The notes below the pieces were generated by a model, which had not been told where the DNA came from, did no database searches, and worked only from the letters and a program-made list of their open reading frames with translations. Shown one piece after another: positions 45,846 through 54,938 of a DNA stretch of 64,000 nt (its first letter is position 1; each line of letters begins with the position of its first letter). A program made the position numbers and the translations under genes. The stretch covers positions 1-64,000 of the forward strand of contig NZ_CANKUD010000015.1 in the NCBI RefSeq assembly GCF_947486615.1, in the 5' to 3' direction. The DNA comes from an uncultured Modestobacter sp. (GTDB lineage: Bacteria; Actinomycetota; Actinomycetes; Mycobacteriales; Geodermatophilaceae).

Positions 45846-46495
45846 CGGACGATCGCCGTCCGGCGCTCGATGCGGGAGATGGCGATGGCGGAGGGCACGG
45901 TGATCACCATGTAGAAGAAGGCGACGCCGGCGAACACCCACAGCGCGCTGCCTGGGTTGTCCCGGATGATCGAGGGGCCGTAGAAGGCGATGTCGGCGAC
46001 GGCGAACCCGCCACCGGCGATCGAGGTGTTCTTCACCAGCGCGATCCAGACGTTGCCGAGCGGGGGGACCACGGTCCGGAAGGCCTGCGGCAGGACGACC
46101 GTGCCCAGGGACTGCCGGAAGGTGAGGCCCAGCGCCCGTGCCGCCTCGGCCTGCCCGGCGGCGACCGAGTTGATCCCGGAGCGCACCACCTCGCAGACGA
46201 AGGCCGAGGTGTACACGGACAGTGCCACGATCGCGGCGAGCACGTAGTTCTGGAACGTCAGGTCGACCTGGGGGAGCCCGAAGACGACGAGCACGAAGAC
46301 CGCCGTGAGCGGGGTGTTCCGGACGACGTTGACGTAGCCGGTGCCCAGTGCCCGCAGCGGCGGGACCGGGGAGACCCGGAACCCGGCCAGCACCGTGCCC
46401 AGGAGCAGGGCGATCACACCTGCGGCGACGCTCATCAGCAGGGTGCGCAGGAACCCGGACCAGAACAGGTCGAGGTTCTCGACGACTACGCCCAT
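45842..46495 (-). CDS. gluC: glutamate ABC transporter permease GluC
   Basis: A 217-residue polar amino acid permease with about five helices. Hallmarks are YVNVVRNTPLTAVFVLVVFG (about 52-71) and the ATPase-docking loop GQAEAARALGLTFRQSLGTV (about 118-137). It forms the channel with GluD. The ATG at 46495 has GGAGGA upstream. The stop overlaps gluD by 4 bp. Confidence 0.9.
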   Translation of the reverse strand: MGVVVENLDLFWSGFLRTLLMSVAAGVIALLLGTVLAGFRVSPVPPLRALGTGYVNVVRNTPLTAVFVLVVFGLPQVDLTFQNYVLAAIVALSVYTSAFVCEVVRSGINSVAAGQAEAARALGLTFRQSLGTVVLPQAFRTVVPPLGNVWIALVKNTSIAGGGFAVADIAFYGPSIIRDNPGSALWVFAGVAFFYMVITVPSAIAISRIERRTAIVR

Positions 46496-46580
46496 CGCGG
46501 TGCTGTCCTCCGGACGTGGGTGGGGGGTGGATGCGCGGGAGGTCCGCCGGCGGCGTGCCGACGGACCTCCCGGGCGAGGA

Positions 46581-47471
46581 TCAGTAGCGGTCGACGGCCG
46601 GCGGCTCGGGGGCCTCGGTGTCGGTGATCGCCCCGGCGGTGGCATCCCAGGCGTCCGCCCAGGTGCCGCTCTCGTAGGCCTCTTCCAGGGTGTCGTTGAT
46701 GAACGCCCGGAACTCGTCGTCGCCCTTCGGGATGCCGATGCCGTAGGGCTCCTCGGTGAAGGCGTTGCCGACCAGCTCGAAGTCGCCGTCGCTCTGCGCG
46801 ACCAGACCGGTGAGGATCACGTTGTCGGTGGTCACCGCGTCGACCTGGCCGTTGCGCAGGGCCTCGGCGCACTGCGAGTACTCACCGAACAGCGTCAGCT
46901 GGGCGTCCGGGTAGTTGGTCTGCACGTACTGCGCCGGTGTGGAGCCGTTGACCGAGCAGGTGCGGATGTCGGGGAAGGACTCCGGGCCGGTCACGCCGAG
47001 CGGGTTCCCGGCGGCGACCATGATGTCCTGCCCGGCCTCGTAGTACGGCCCGGCGAAGTCGATGATCTCCTTGCGCGCGTCGTTGATCGTGTACGTCGCC
47101 ACGACCATGTCGACCTGGCCGTTCTGCAGGAACGGTTCGCGGTTGGCCGAGACGGTCTCGACCCACTCGATGTCCTCCGGGGCGATGCCGAGCTCGGCGG
47201 CGACGATCTTCGCCATCTCGACGTCGAAGCCCTCGGGCTCACCGTCCGGGCCGACCAGGCCGAAGCCGGGCTGGTCGAACTTGGTGCCCACGGTGATGGT
47301 GCCTGCCTCGGCGAGCTCGGCCATCGTGGTACCGGCCTCGAACTCGACGTCCTCCTGGACATCGACGGTGTTGCCGGCGGCGTCCTCGGCCTGGTCGCCT
47401 GCCTCGCTCGAGCAGCCGGCGAGGACGACGCCGGCGGCCGCGAGGGCGGCGGCGTAGCGGGTGATGCGCAT
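46581..47471 (-). CDS. gluB: glutamate-binding lipoprotein GluB
   Basis: A 296-residue family 3 solute-binding lipoprotein. The signal peptide ends in lipobox LAGC (Cys near 20), followed by an acidic linker. The ligand-binding fold shows TITVGTKFDQPGFGL, GFDVEMAKIVAAELGI and the DAVTTDNVILTGL segment. It captures glutamate outside the membrane and delivers it to GluCD. It lies between the ATPase and permease genes of the operon, 85 bp from gluC and 29 bp from gluA. Confidence 0.92.
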   Translation of the reverse strand: MRITRYAAALAAAGVVLAGCSSEAGDQAEDAAGNTVDVQEDVEFEAGTTMAELAEAGTITVGTKFDQPGFGLVGPDGEPEGFDVEMAKIVAAELGIAPEDIEWVETVSANREPFLQNGQVDMVVATYTINDARKEIIDFAGPYYEAGQDIMVAAGNPLGVTGPESFPDIRTCSVNGSTPAQYVQTNYPDAQLTLFGEYSQCAEALRNGQVDAVTTDNVILTGLVAQSDGDFELVGNAFTEEPYGIGIPKGDDEFRAFINDTLEEAYESGTWADAWDATAGAITDTEAPEPPAVDRY

Positions 47472-47500
47472 GGTGGGTCCTCTCGTGGGGGTGCGGGGGA

Positions 47501-48256
47501 TCAGTGGTTCAGGATCTTGGAGAGGAAGTCCTTGGCCCGGTCCGAGGTCGGGTTGGTGAAGAACTCCTCAGGGGTGGCGGACTCCACGATCCGGCCGCCG
47601 TCCATGAACACCACCCGGTTGGCCGCCCGGCGGGCGAAGCCCATCTCGTGGGTGACGACGATCATGGTCATCCCGTCCCGGGCCAGCGAGGTCATCACGT
47701 CGAGGACCTCGTTGATCATCTCCGGGTCCAGGGCCGAGGTCGGCTCGTCGAAGAGCATCACCTTCGGGTCCATGGCCAGCGCGCGGGCGATCGCCACGCG
47801 CTGCTGCTGACCACCGGACAGCTGGGCGGGCACCTTGTCGGCCTGGTGCCCGACGCCGACCCGGTCCAGCAGCTCGCGGGCCCGCTTCTCGGCGTCGGCC
47901 TTGGACTGCTTGCGCACCTTGATCGGACCGAGGGTGACGTTCTCCAGCACGGTCTTGTGCGCGAAGAGGTTGAAGCTCTGGAACACCATGCCGACGTCGG
48001 CACGCAGCCGGGCCAGCTCCTTGCCCTCCTCGGGCAGGCGCTGGCCGTCGATGGTGATCTCGCCGTTCTCGATCGACTCCAGGCGGTTGATCGTGCGGCA
48101 CAGCGTCGACTTGCCCGAGCCCGACGGCCCGATCACGACGACGACCTCACCGCGGTCGATCGTCAGGTCGATGTCCTGCAGGACGTGCAGTTCGCCGAAC
48201 CACTTGTTGACGCCGCTCAGGCGGACGAGAGGCTCTCCGGCCGGACGTTCGGTCAC
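47501..48256 (-). CDS. gluA: glutamate ABC transporter ATPase GluA
   Basis: A 251-residue polar amino acid ATPase. Walker [10 protein letters not shown] (about 43-51), Q-loop VFQSFNLF, signature [17 protein letters not shown] (about 147-163), Walker [16 protein letters not shown] and the switch VTHEMGFA. First gene of gluABCD. The GTG start at 48256 is preceded on the minus strand by TAAGGT with 8 nt spacing, suggesting a short-leader or leaderless transcript. Confidence 0.94.
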   Translation of the reverse strand: MTERPAGEPLVRLSGVNKWFGELHVLQDIDLTIDRGEVVVVIGPSGSGKSTLCRTINRLESIENGEITIDGQRLPEEGKELARLRADVGMVFQSFNLFAHKTVLENVTLGPIKVRKQSKADAEKRARELLDRVGVGHQADKVPAQLSGGQQQRVAIARALAMDPKVMLFDEPTSALDPEMINEVLDVMTSLARDGMTMIVVTHEMGFARRAANRVVFMDGGRIVESATPEEFFTNPTSDRAKDFLSKILNH

Positions 48257-48264
48257 AGCGGGTG

Positions 48265-48270
48265 ACCTTA
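48265..48270 (-). promoter_or_regulatory. candidate -10 box (gluA)
   Basis: TAAGGT on the minus strand ends 8 nt before the GTG at 48256. The spacing is slightly longer than for the other leaderless-type promoters of the window. Confidence 0.5.
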
Positions 48271-48413
48271 GGCGGCGCTCATCAGCCGAGACGTCGCCAG
48301 GCCATCACGAAGCTGTAACGAAGCGTCGGCCCAGCCGTGAGTTCCCCGCATCGGTGTCGGGCAGGTCACGATCTGCGGGCGTCGGGAGCGCTCCCGTGGG
48401 TACCGGACGGCGC

Positions 48414-48872
48414 ATGCGCAGCCCCAGCGTCCTGGCCACCCTCACCCGCGGCGTAGGCGCGGGCCTCGCCGGCACTGCCGTGATGACCGCCTTCCAGCGA
48501 CTGGTGGAGCAGCCGCTCACCCGGCGCCCGGACAGCCACGCGCCGGCGGAGGTCGCCGAGGCCCTGCTGCCGGTGCACTCCGCCAGCCCAGCGGGCCGGA
48601 CCCGGCTGAACTGGGTCGCGCACTTCGGCTTCGGCACGGTCTGGGGCGCCGGCCACGCCCTCGCCTCCCGCGCCGGGCTGCGCGGGCAACGCGCCGTGCA
48701 CGTGGTCTTCGCCCTCGGGTACCCCGCCGACGTGCTGCTCGCCACGGCGCTGGGCGTGTACCACCCCGGCCGCTGGAGCAGGCAGGACTGGCTGGTCGAC
48801 GTGCTGGACAAGTACGTCGCCCTGCAGGCCACCGGCTTCGTGCACGACCGGTTCCTGGTTCCTCGCCGCTGA
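48414..48872 (+). CDS. uncharacterised membrane protein
   Basis: A 152-residue protein that I cannot assign with confidence. The N-terminal [20 protein letters not shown] (about 13-32), the [20 protein letters not shown] segment (about 67-86) and a third hydrophobic stretch [20 protein letters not shown] (about 95-114) suggest three to four membrane segments, vaguely like DUF1440-type proteins. The start ATG 48414 is preceded by TACCGG 7 nt upstream. It is 41 bp upstream of miaB on the same strand. Confidence 0.7.
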   Translation: MRSPSVLATLTRGVGAGLAGTAVMTAFQRLVEQPLTRRPDSHAPAEVAEALLPVHSASPAGRTRLNWVAHFGFGTVWGAGHALASRAGLRGQRAVHVVFALGYPADVLLATALGVYHPGRWSRQDWLVDVLDKYVALQATGFVHDRFLVPRR

Positions 48873-48901
48873 CGCACGGCCGGCCGCCGGCGCGGGCTCC
48901 G

Positions 48902-48907
48902 TACGAT
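48902..48907 (+). promoter_or_regulatory. leaderless-type -10 box (miaB)
   Basis: TACGAT is followed by GCGGTG and the GTG at 48914. This favours 48914 over the adjacent GTG at 48911. Confidence 0.75.
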
Positions 48908-48913
48908 GCGGTG

Positions 48914-50377
48914 GTGAACGGCAAGACCTACCTCGTGCGCACGTACGGCTGCCAGATGAACGTGCACGACTCCGAGCGGCTCTCCGGCCTGCTCGAGTCG
49001 GCCGGCTACACGGCAGCTCCCGAGGGCACCGACGCCGACGTCGTCGTGCTCAACACCTGCGCCGTCCGGGAGAACGCCGACAACCGGCTCTACGGCAACC
49101 TCGGCCACCTGCGCCCGGTCAAGGACGCCCACCCGGGGATGCAGATCGCCGTCGGCGGCTGCCTGGCGCAGAAGGACCGTGGCGAGATCGTCCGGCGCGC
49201 GCCCTGGGTCGACGTCGTCTTCGGCACCCACAACGTCGGGTCGCTGCCGGTGCTGCTGGAGCGGGCCCGGCACAACGCCGAGGCGCAGGTGGAGATCGTC
49301 GAGTCGCTGGAGGTCTTCCCCTCCACGCTGCCGGCGAAGCGGGACTCCGCGCACTCCGGCTGGGTGTCGATCAGCGTGGGCTGCAACAACACCTGCACGT
49401 TCTGCATCGTCCCGGCGCTGCGCGGCAAGGAGAAGGACCGCCGGCCCGGCGAGATCCTGGCCGAGGTGCAGGCGCTGGTCGACCAGGGCGTGCTGGAGGT
49501 GACCCTGCTCGGGCAGAACGTGAACGCCTACGGCGTGGAGTTCCGCGAGCGCACCGCCTTCGCCGACCTGCTGCGCGCGGCCGGGCGGATCGAGGGGCTG
49601 GAGCGGATCCGGTTCACCAGCCCGCACCCGCGGGAGTTCACCGACGACGTCATCACCGCCATGGCCGAGACCCCGGCGGTCTGCCACCAGCTGCACATGC
49701 CGCTGCAGAGCGGGTCGGACGACGTGCTGCGCCGGATGCGCCGCGGCTACCGGCAGGACCGCTACCTCGGCATCATCGACCGGGTGCGGGCCGCCATGCC
49801 CGACGCGGCGATCACCACCGACATCATCGTCGGCTTCCCCGGCGAGACCGAGGCCGACTTCGAGCAGACCCTGCACGTCGTCCGGCAGGCCCGGTTCTCC
49901 AGCGCCTTCACCTTCCAGTACTCCAAGCGGCCTGGGACGCCGGCCGCGGAGATGGATGGTCAGCTGCCCAAGGAGGTCGTCCAGGAGCGCTACCTGCGGC
50001 TGACCGCGCTGCAGGACGAGATCAGCTGGGCGGAGAACCGCGCGCTGGTGGGCCGCCGGGTCGAGCTGCTGGTTGCCGCCGGCGAGGGCAGCAAGGACGC
50101 CGCCCGCGGCCGGCTCTCCGGCCGAGCCCGCGACGGCCGGCTGGTGCACTTCACCGCCGCGGACGGCGTCCGGGCCGGTGACGTGGTGGAGACCGTGGTG
50201 ACCGAGGGGAAGCCGCACTTCCTGGTCGCCGACGGCGAGCTGCTGTCGCACCGGCGGACCCGGGCCGGGGACGCCAGCGAGGCCGGCACCCGGCCGACCA
50301 CCCAGGGGATCTCGCTGGGGATGCCGGCGATCGGCGTGCCCGCCCCGCTCCCGGCCGCGGTCTCCGCCTGCGGCTGA
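48914..50377 (+). CDS. miaB: tRNA-2-methylthio-N6-isopentenyladenosine synthase MiaB
   Basis: A 487-residue radical-SAM methylthiotransferase acting on i6A37 of tRNAs, downstream of MiaA (encoded at 52821). The N-terminal domain begins [20 protein letters not shown] with further cluster cysteines in NTCAVRENA and GGCLAQ. The radical-SAM motif CNNTCTFC is near residues 157-164, and a TRAM domain lies at about 385-450. The last 30 residues are a low-complexity tail. The leaderless-type promoter fixes the start. Confidence 0.95.
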   Translation: MNGKTYLVRTYGCQMNVHDSERLSGLLESAGYTAAPEGTDADVVVLNTCAVRENADNRLYGNLGHLRPVKDAHPGMQIAVGGCLAQKDRGEIVRRAPWVDVVFGTHNVGSLPVLLERARHNAEAQVEIVESLEVFPSTLPAKRDSAHSGWVSISVGCNNTCTFCIVPALRGKEKDRRPGEILAEVQALVDQGVLEVTLLGQNVNAYGVEFRERTAFADLLRAAGRIEGLERIRFTSPHPREFTDDVITAMAETPAVCHQLHMPLQSGSDDVLRRMRRGYRQDRYLGIIDRVRAAMPDAAITTDIIVGFPGETEADFEQTLHVVRQARFSSAFTFQYSKRPGTPAAEMDGQLPKEVVQERYLRLTALQDEISWAENRALVGRRVELLVAAGEGSKDAARGRLSGRARDGRLVHFTAADGVRAGDVVETVVTEGKPHFLVADGELLSHRRTRAGDASEAGTRPTTQGISLGMPAIGVPAPLPAAVSACG

Positions 50378-50401
50378 CGCGGACCCCGCGCACGGGGCCG
50401 G

Positions 50402-50447
50402 GACGACGACGGGCCCCCGACCAGCTGGTCGGGGGCCCGTCGTCGTC
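50402..50447. terminator. 46-bp perfect palindrome, bidirectional terminator
   Basis: Arms of 23 bp (50402-50424 and 50425-50447) beginning GACGACGACGGGCCCCCGAC meet at a central CAG/CTG with no mismatch. It sits between the converging stops of miaB and the DUF349 gene and can end both transcripts. Confidence 0.85.
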
Positions 50448-50453
50448 AGTGCG

Positions 50454-52091
50454 TCAGCGGCGGCCGGCGGACTTCTCCGCCTCGGCCAGCCACTCCCGGC
50501 GGGTGGTGAGGTTGGCCTCGGCCTCGCTGATCCGCTTGGCGTTGCCGGCGGCCTGCGCCTTCGCCAGCTGGTCCTCGGCCTTGGTGACCGCGGCCCGCAT
50601 CGAGGTGAGCAGCGGGTTCTCCGGCTGCACCCGCGGGCGGGAGGACTCGGCGGCGCCGCGGAACTTCTCCTCCACGGTCCGCATCCGGTCCTCCAGGTCG
50701 CGCATGGCGCCGCGGGGCACGTGCCCGATGGCGTCGTAGCGCTCCTGGATCTTGCGCAGCGCGTTCTGGTTGCCCTTGTTGGCCGGGTCGAGCTTCTCGG
50801 CCTCGGCGAGCAGCTCCTCCTTGGCCTTCTGGTTGGCCAGCTCGTCGCTGCTGCGCGCCTGGTCGTTGGCGGTGCGGGCGGCGAAGAAGACGTCCTGGGC
50901 GGCGCGGAACTTCTTCCACAGGTCGTCGTCGGTGTCCCGGCCGACCCGGGGCACGGCCTTCCAGCGGTCCATCAGCCCGCGCATCGCCGCGCTGGTGGGG
51001 CCCCACTCGGTCGAGCTGGACAGCCGCTCGGCCTCGGCGATCAGCTCCTGCTTGGCCGCCCGGGACTCCCCGCGCTGCTTGTCCAGCTCGGCGAAGTGCG
51101 CCCCGCGACGGCGGCCGAAGGCGTCCCGCGCGGCCGCGAAGCGCTGCCACAGCGCCTCGTCGGTCTTGCGGTCGATGCCCTTGATCGTCTTCCACTCCTC
51201 GACGATCGCCTTGAGCCGGTCGCCGGCCGCCTTCCACTGGGTGGACTCGGCGGCGATCTGCTCGGCCTCGGCGGCGAGGGCCTCCTTGCGCTGGATCTGC
51301 CCGGCCCGCTGGGCGGCCTTCTCGGCGCGGTTGGCCGCCACCGCGGTGTCGGCCATGCTCACCATCGCCCGGGCGCGGGCGGACAGGCTGTCCAGGTCGC
51401 CCACGGCCTGGGCCAGCGGGATCGTGTCGGCCAGCTCCTGGGCCTTGGTGCGGATCTCACCGGGGTTGCCGGTGTGCGCGGCCAGCCGCGCCTCGAGCAG
51501 GGCGACCTCGGTGGCCAGGTCGTCGAACCGGCGGCCGTAGTGGGCCAGGCCATCGGCCGGGGACCCGGCCTGCCAGGAGCCGACCGAGCGCTCGCCGGTG
51601 GCGGTGCGCACGTACACGGTGCCGTCGTCGTCGACCCGGCCCCAGGCGGTGGGGTCGGAGGTCGGCACGGCCGGGACGACGCTGGGGACGTCGGCGGGCC
51701 CGGCGGGCGCTGCCGGGGCGGCGACCTGCGCCTCGGCCGCGGGGGCGGACGCCGTGTCGGTGGTCGGGTCGGCGAGCTGCGCCTCGGCCGGGGCCTCGGC
51801 TGCCGGGGTCCCGGCCTCCGGGGTCACGGCCGGCGACTCGGTCCCGGTGGGCGACGGCGGTTCGGTGCCCTCCGTCGACGCGGCGGGGGCCACGGGCGGC
51901 TCGGCGCCGTCCTGCTCACCTCCGGGGGCCTGTTCGGGAACGGCGGGCTGCTCGGTCTCGGCCGCCGGGACGGCGCCGTCCGGCGTCGCCGCCAGCGGTC
52001 CCTCGTCCACCGGGGTGGCCTCGAGGACCGCCTCCTCGGGGGCGGTGGCGGGCTGCTGCGTCCGGTCTCCGGTGTTCTCCGTGCTCGACAC
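50454..52091 (-). CDS. DUF349 domain protein
   Basis: A 545-residue protein with a disordered N-terminus rich in Ala, Pro, Glu and Thr (about 1-150) and several DUF349 repeats (about 230-500), recognisable by W-K-x-I/V and D-x-L-W-x-R/K-F patterns (DEALWQRFAAARDAF, DDDLWKKFRAAQDVF). The repeats form helical, probably coiled structures. The function is not established; a homologue occurs in M. tuberculosis in the same miaB-miaA interval. The GTG at 52091 stands 6 nt after GAGACT, a weak leaderless-type box. Confidence 0.85.
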   Translation of the reverse strand: MSSTENTGDRTQQPATAPEEAVLEATPVDEGPLAATPDGAVPAAETEQPAVPEQAPGGEQDGAEPPVAPAASTEGTEPPSPTGTESPAVTPEAGTPAAEAPAEAQLADPTTDTASAPAAEAQVAAPAAPAGPADVPSVVPAVPTSDPTAWGRVDDDGTVYVRTATGERSVGSWQAGSPADGLAHYGRRFDDLATEVALLEARLAAHTGNPGEIRTKAQELADTIPLAQAVGDLDSLSARARAMVSMADTAVAANRAEKAAQRAGQIQRKEALAAEAEQIAAESTQWKAAGDRLKAIVEEWKTIKGIDRKTDEALWQRFAAARDAFGRRRGAHFAELDKQRGESRAAKQELIAEAERLSSSTEWGPTSAAMRGLMDRWKAVPRVGRDTDDDLWKKFRAAQDVFFAARTANDQARSSDELANQKAKEELLAEAEKLDPANKGNQNALRKIQERYDAIGHVPRGAMRDLEDRMRTVEEKFRGAAESSRPRVQPENPLLTSMRAAVTKAEDQLAKAQAAGNAKRISEAEANLTTRREWLAEAEKSAGRR

Positions 52092-52131
52092 GGCAGCAGT
52101 CTCCCACGATGCATCCGCGACACTCCCTGGC

Positions 52132-52824
52132 GTGAGACCTCTTCGTCCGGTGACGGTTGCCTTCTGCCCGCAGACGCCGCTGCTGCTGCCCGCGGTGGCC
52201 GGTGCGCCGGGGTACGCGCTGTCGGTGCTGCGAGCCGCCGTCCTGGGTGCGGTGCAGACGCTGCTGGCCGACGAGCCGGACGTCGTGCTGGTCGTCGGGG
52301 ACGGCGCCGGGGGCGTGCGGTTCGGCCCCGGGGACGCCGGTGACCTGCGCGGCTTCGGCGTCGACCTGGAGGTGCCCTTCGCCGGGCGGGTGCGCCCCGG
52401 AGGGCACCGCCTGCCCCTGGCGCACCTGATCGGGGCCTGGCTGCTGGACCGCGCCGGGCACACCGGTGCCCGGCTCGGCGTCGGTCCGGACGACCTCGCA
52501 GCCGCGCTGGCCGACGTGCCCGGCCCGATCGGGGTGCTGGCCATGGGCGACGGCTCGGCGCGCCGCGGTGAGAAGGCCCCCGGTGGTCTCGACCCGGCCG
52601 CAGCACCGTTCGACGCCGCGGTCACCGCCGCGCTCGCTTCCGGCGACCCGGCCGCCCTCGCCGCGCTGGACCCGACCGCCGGTGAGCGGCTGCTGGCGGC
52701 GGGCGTCCCCGTCTGGCGGGCGGTGGGGGCGGCGCTGACGGGCGTGGAGCCCACCGCTGCGCTCCGGCACGACGACGCGCCGTTCGGCGTGGCGTACCCG
52801 GTCGCCACCTGGCGGGTGCGGTGA
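52132..52824 (+). CDS. class III extradiol dioxygenase-like protein
   Basis: A 230-residue protein resembling the LigB-type class III extradiol dioxygenase fold seen in actinobacterial proteins encoded before miaA: VTVAFCPQTPLLLPAVAG at the start, DVVLVVGDGAG in the middle and GVLAMGDGSARRGEKAPGGL further on. The usual iron-binding histidines are not clearly present (the first would be expected in PH-type motifs but reads PQTPLLLP), so enzymatic activity is doubtful. The GTG at 52132 follows GACACT by 7 nt. It overlaps miaA by 4 bp, hence is cotranscribed with miaA-dapF. Confidence 0.75.
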   Translation: MRPLRPVTVAFCPQTPLLLPAVAGAPGYALSVLRAAVLGAVQTLLADEPDVVLVVGDGAGGVRFGPGDAGDLRGFGVDLEVPFAGRVRPGGHRLPLAHLIGAWLLDRAGHTGARLGVGPDDLAAALADVPGPIGVLAMGDGSARRGEKAPGGLDPAAAPFDAAVTAALASGDPAALAALDPTAGERLLAAGVPVWRAVGAALTGVEPTAALRHDDAPFGVAYPVATWRVR

Positions 52825-53759
52825 GCAGCGGGCCGCCGGTGGTGGCGGTCGTCGGACCCACCGCCACCGGGAAGACCGCGCTCGCCGTGGCGCTGGCGCA
52901 CCGGCTGGCCGGCCGCGGCGTCGGCGCGGAGGTGGTCAACGCCGACTCGATGCAGCTGTACCGCGGCATGGACATCGGCACCGCAAAGCCCACCGTGGCC
53001 GAACGGGACGGCGTGCCGCACCACCTGCTCGACCTGTGGCACGTGCGGGAGCCCGCCTCGGTGGCCGAGTACCGGCAGCGGGCCCGCACGGAGGTCGACC
53101 GGCTGCGCGCCGCCGGCGTCGTCCCGCTGCTGGTCGGCGGCTCGGGGCTGTACGTGCGCGCCGTGCTGGACGAGCTGGACTTCCCGGGCACCGACCCGGC
53201 CGTCCGGGCCCGGCTGACCGACGAGCTCTCCACCGAGGGCGCGGCGGCGCTGCACGCCCGGCTCGCCGGGCTCGACCCGGCCGCCGCGGCGGCGATCCTG
53301 CCCAGCAACGGACGCCGGGTGGTCCGGGCGCTGGAGGTGATCGAGCTGACCGGGCAGCCCTTCACCGCCCGGCTGCCCGAGCCCACCGCGCACTACCCGG
53401 CGGTGACCGTCGGGCTGGACCGCGCGCCGGAGGAGCTGGACGAGCGGGTGGCCCGCCGGGTCGACGTCATGTGGGCCGCCGGGTTCGTCGAGGAGGTGGC
53501 GGCGCTGGCCGCCGACGGTCTGCGTGAGGGGCCCACCGCGTCCCGGGCGCTGGGCTACGCGCAGGTGCTCCAGCAGTTCGACGGGCAGCTGTCGGCCGAG
53601 GAGGCGCGGGAGCGCACGGTCACCACCACCCGGCGGTTCGTCCGGCGGCAGCGCTCCTGGTTCCGCCGGGACGCCGCGACCAGCTGGTTCGACGCCGGTC
53701 GCCCCGACCTGGTCGAGGCGGTCGGGGCCCTGGTCGCCGACCGTAGGATCGAGTCGTGA
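52821..53759 (+). CDS. miaA: tRNA dimethylallyltransferase MiaA
   Basis: A 312-residue enzyme adding dimethylallyl to A37 of tRNAs that read UNN codons. P-loop VGPTATGKTALAV is at residues 11-23, followed by NADSMQLYRGMDIGTAKP (about 40-57), GGSGLYVRAVLD and the C-terminal RQRSWFRRD. The GTG start overlaps the upstream gene (GTGA) and the stop overlaps dapF. It supplies the i6A substrate for MiaB. Confidence 0.96.
   Translation: MSSGPPVVAVVGPTATGKTALAVALAHRLAGRGVGAEVVNADSMQLYRGMDIGTAKPTVAERDGVPHHLLDLWHVREPASVAEYRQRARTEVDRLRAAGVVPLLVGGSGLYVRAVLDELDFPGTDPAVRARLTDELSTEGAAALHARLAGLDPAAAAAILPSNGRRVVRALEVIELTGQPFTARLPEPTAHYPAVTVGLDRAPEELDERVARRVDVMWAAGFVEEVAALAADGLREGPTASRALGYAQVLQQFDGQLSAEEARERTVTTTRRFVRRQRSWFRRDAATSWFDAGRPDLVEAVGALVADRRIES
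53744..53749 (+). promoter_or_regulatory. leaderless-type -10 box (dapF)
   Basis: TAGGAT in the last codons of miaA is followed by CGAGTC and the GTG at 53756. dapF can therefore be transcribed independently of miaA. Confidence 0.72.
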
Positions 53760-54658
53760 TCGACAGCGACGGCGGCCCGCGGGTCCTCCTGGGACACGGC
53801 ACGGAGAACGACTTCGTCGTCCTGCCCGACCCCGACGGCTCGGTGTGGCCGGAGACCCGGCTGGACGCCGAGCTGGTCCGCCGGCTCTGCGACCGCCGGG
53901 CCGGGCTGGGTGGCGACGGCGTGCTGCGCGTCGTCCCGAGCCGGCTGGTGCCCGACGCCCCGTCCGTGCTGGGCGAGGCGCTGGCGCAGTGCGAGTGGTT
54001 CATGGACCACCGCAACGCCGACGGCTCGCACGCGGAGATGTGCGGCAACGGGATCCGGCTGTTCCTGCACGTCCTGCTGGCCGAGGGGCTGCTGGACCGG
54101 TCGGCCGCCGAGGCCGGGATCCTGGTCGGCACCCGGGGTGGCCCGCGGCGGGTGGGCGCGCGCCCCGAGGGTGGCTACTGGGTCGACATGGGCCCGGCGC
54201 GGCCGCTGGGGCCCAGTGCTGCGCAGATCGCCGGCCGGTCGTTCCCGGGCGTGGGCGTGTCGATGGGCAACCCGCACCTGGTCTGCCTCACCGACGTCGA
54301 GATCGACGCGCTCGACCTGTCCGTGCTGCCCGGCGTCGACCCGGCGGTGTTCCCCGACGGGGTCAACGTCGAGGTGGTCAACGTGCTGGCCGCCGAGGAC
54401 GCACCGGCCGGGGCGTGCGCGCACGTGCGGCTGCGGGTCTACGAGCGCGGGGTGGGGGAGACCCGGTCCTGCGGCACCGGCGCCTGCGCGGCCGCCTCCG
54501 CGGCGCTGGCGGCCGGTGGCCGGACCGCCGGGACCGTCGCGGTGGACGTCCCGGGCGGCCGGCTGTCGGTGGAGTTCGATGGGACGACGACCGTGCTCTC
54601 CGGCCCGGCCGTCGTCGTCGCCACCGGCGTGCTCACCCCGGAGTGGCTCGCCGGCTGA
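53756..54658 (+). CDS. dapF: diaminopimelate epimerase
   Basis: A 300-residue cofactor-independent epimerase converting LL- to meso-diaminopimelate for peptidoglycan and lysine. The two catalytic cysteines are visible in EMCGNGIRLF (about residue 99) and RSCGTGACAA (about 240). Substrate-binding GHGTENDFVVL and GNPHLVCL segments are present. The GTG start overlaps the miaA stop by 4 bp. An internal leaderless-type promoter precedes it. Together with dapA at 5380 it covers two steps of the pathway. Confidence 0.95.
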   Translation: MIDSDGGPRVLLGHGTENDFVVLPDPDGSVWPETRLDAELVRRLCDRRAGLGGDGVLRVVPSRLVPDAPSVLGEALAQCEWFMDHRNADGSHAEMCGNGIRLFLHVLLAEGLLDRSAAEAGILVGTRGGPRRVGARPEGGYWVDMGPARPLGPSAAQIAGRSFPGVGVSMGNPHLVCLTDVEIDALDLSVLPGVDPAVFPDGVNVEVVNVLAAEDAPAGACAHVRLRVYERGVGETRSCGTGACAAASAALAAGGRTAGTVAVDVPGGRLSVEFDGTTTVLSGPAVVVATGVLTPEWLAG

Positions 54659-54664
54659 CCCCGG

Positions 54665-54865
54665 TCAGGGCCGGTCGGGCTCGTCCGCGCGGGTCTCGGG
54701 GGCATCGGTCGGGGCCTCGGGCTTGTCGCCGGGGCCCACGTTCCCGGTGCCCCGGGGGGCGCCGCGGCCGGTGTCCTGGTCGGCGCCGCCGAAGATGTTG
54801 CGCGGCGGGTCCAGGCCGGCGGGGTCGCGGCCGGGGTCGTCGATCTCCTGCTCAGGGCTGGTCAT
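54665..54865 (-). CDS. small acidic low-complexity protein
   Basis: A 66-residue hydrophilic protein rich in Pro, Gly, Asp and Glu (PEQEIDDPGRDPAGLDPP, GDKPEAPTDAPETRADEPDR). It has no cysteine and no hydrophobic segment and is predicted disordered. A GAGAGGA ribosome site precedes the ATG at 54865. No family is recognised. Confidence 0.55.
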   Translation of the reverse strand: MTSPEQEIDDPGRDPAGLDPPRNIFGGADQDTGRGAPRGTGNVGPGDKPEAPTDAPETRADEPDRP

Positions 54866-54938
54866 CGTCGTCCTCTCGAGCGGTGGGTCTGGTCCCGCCG
54901 CCCTACCCGGCGCCCGGCCGGTCAACCGGGCGGCCGGT

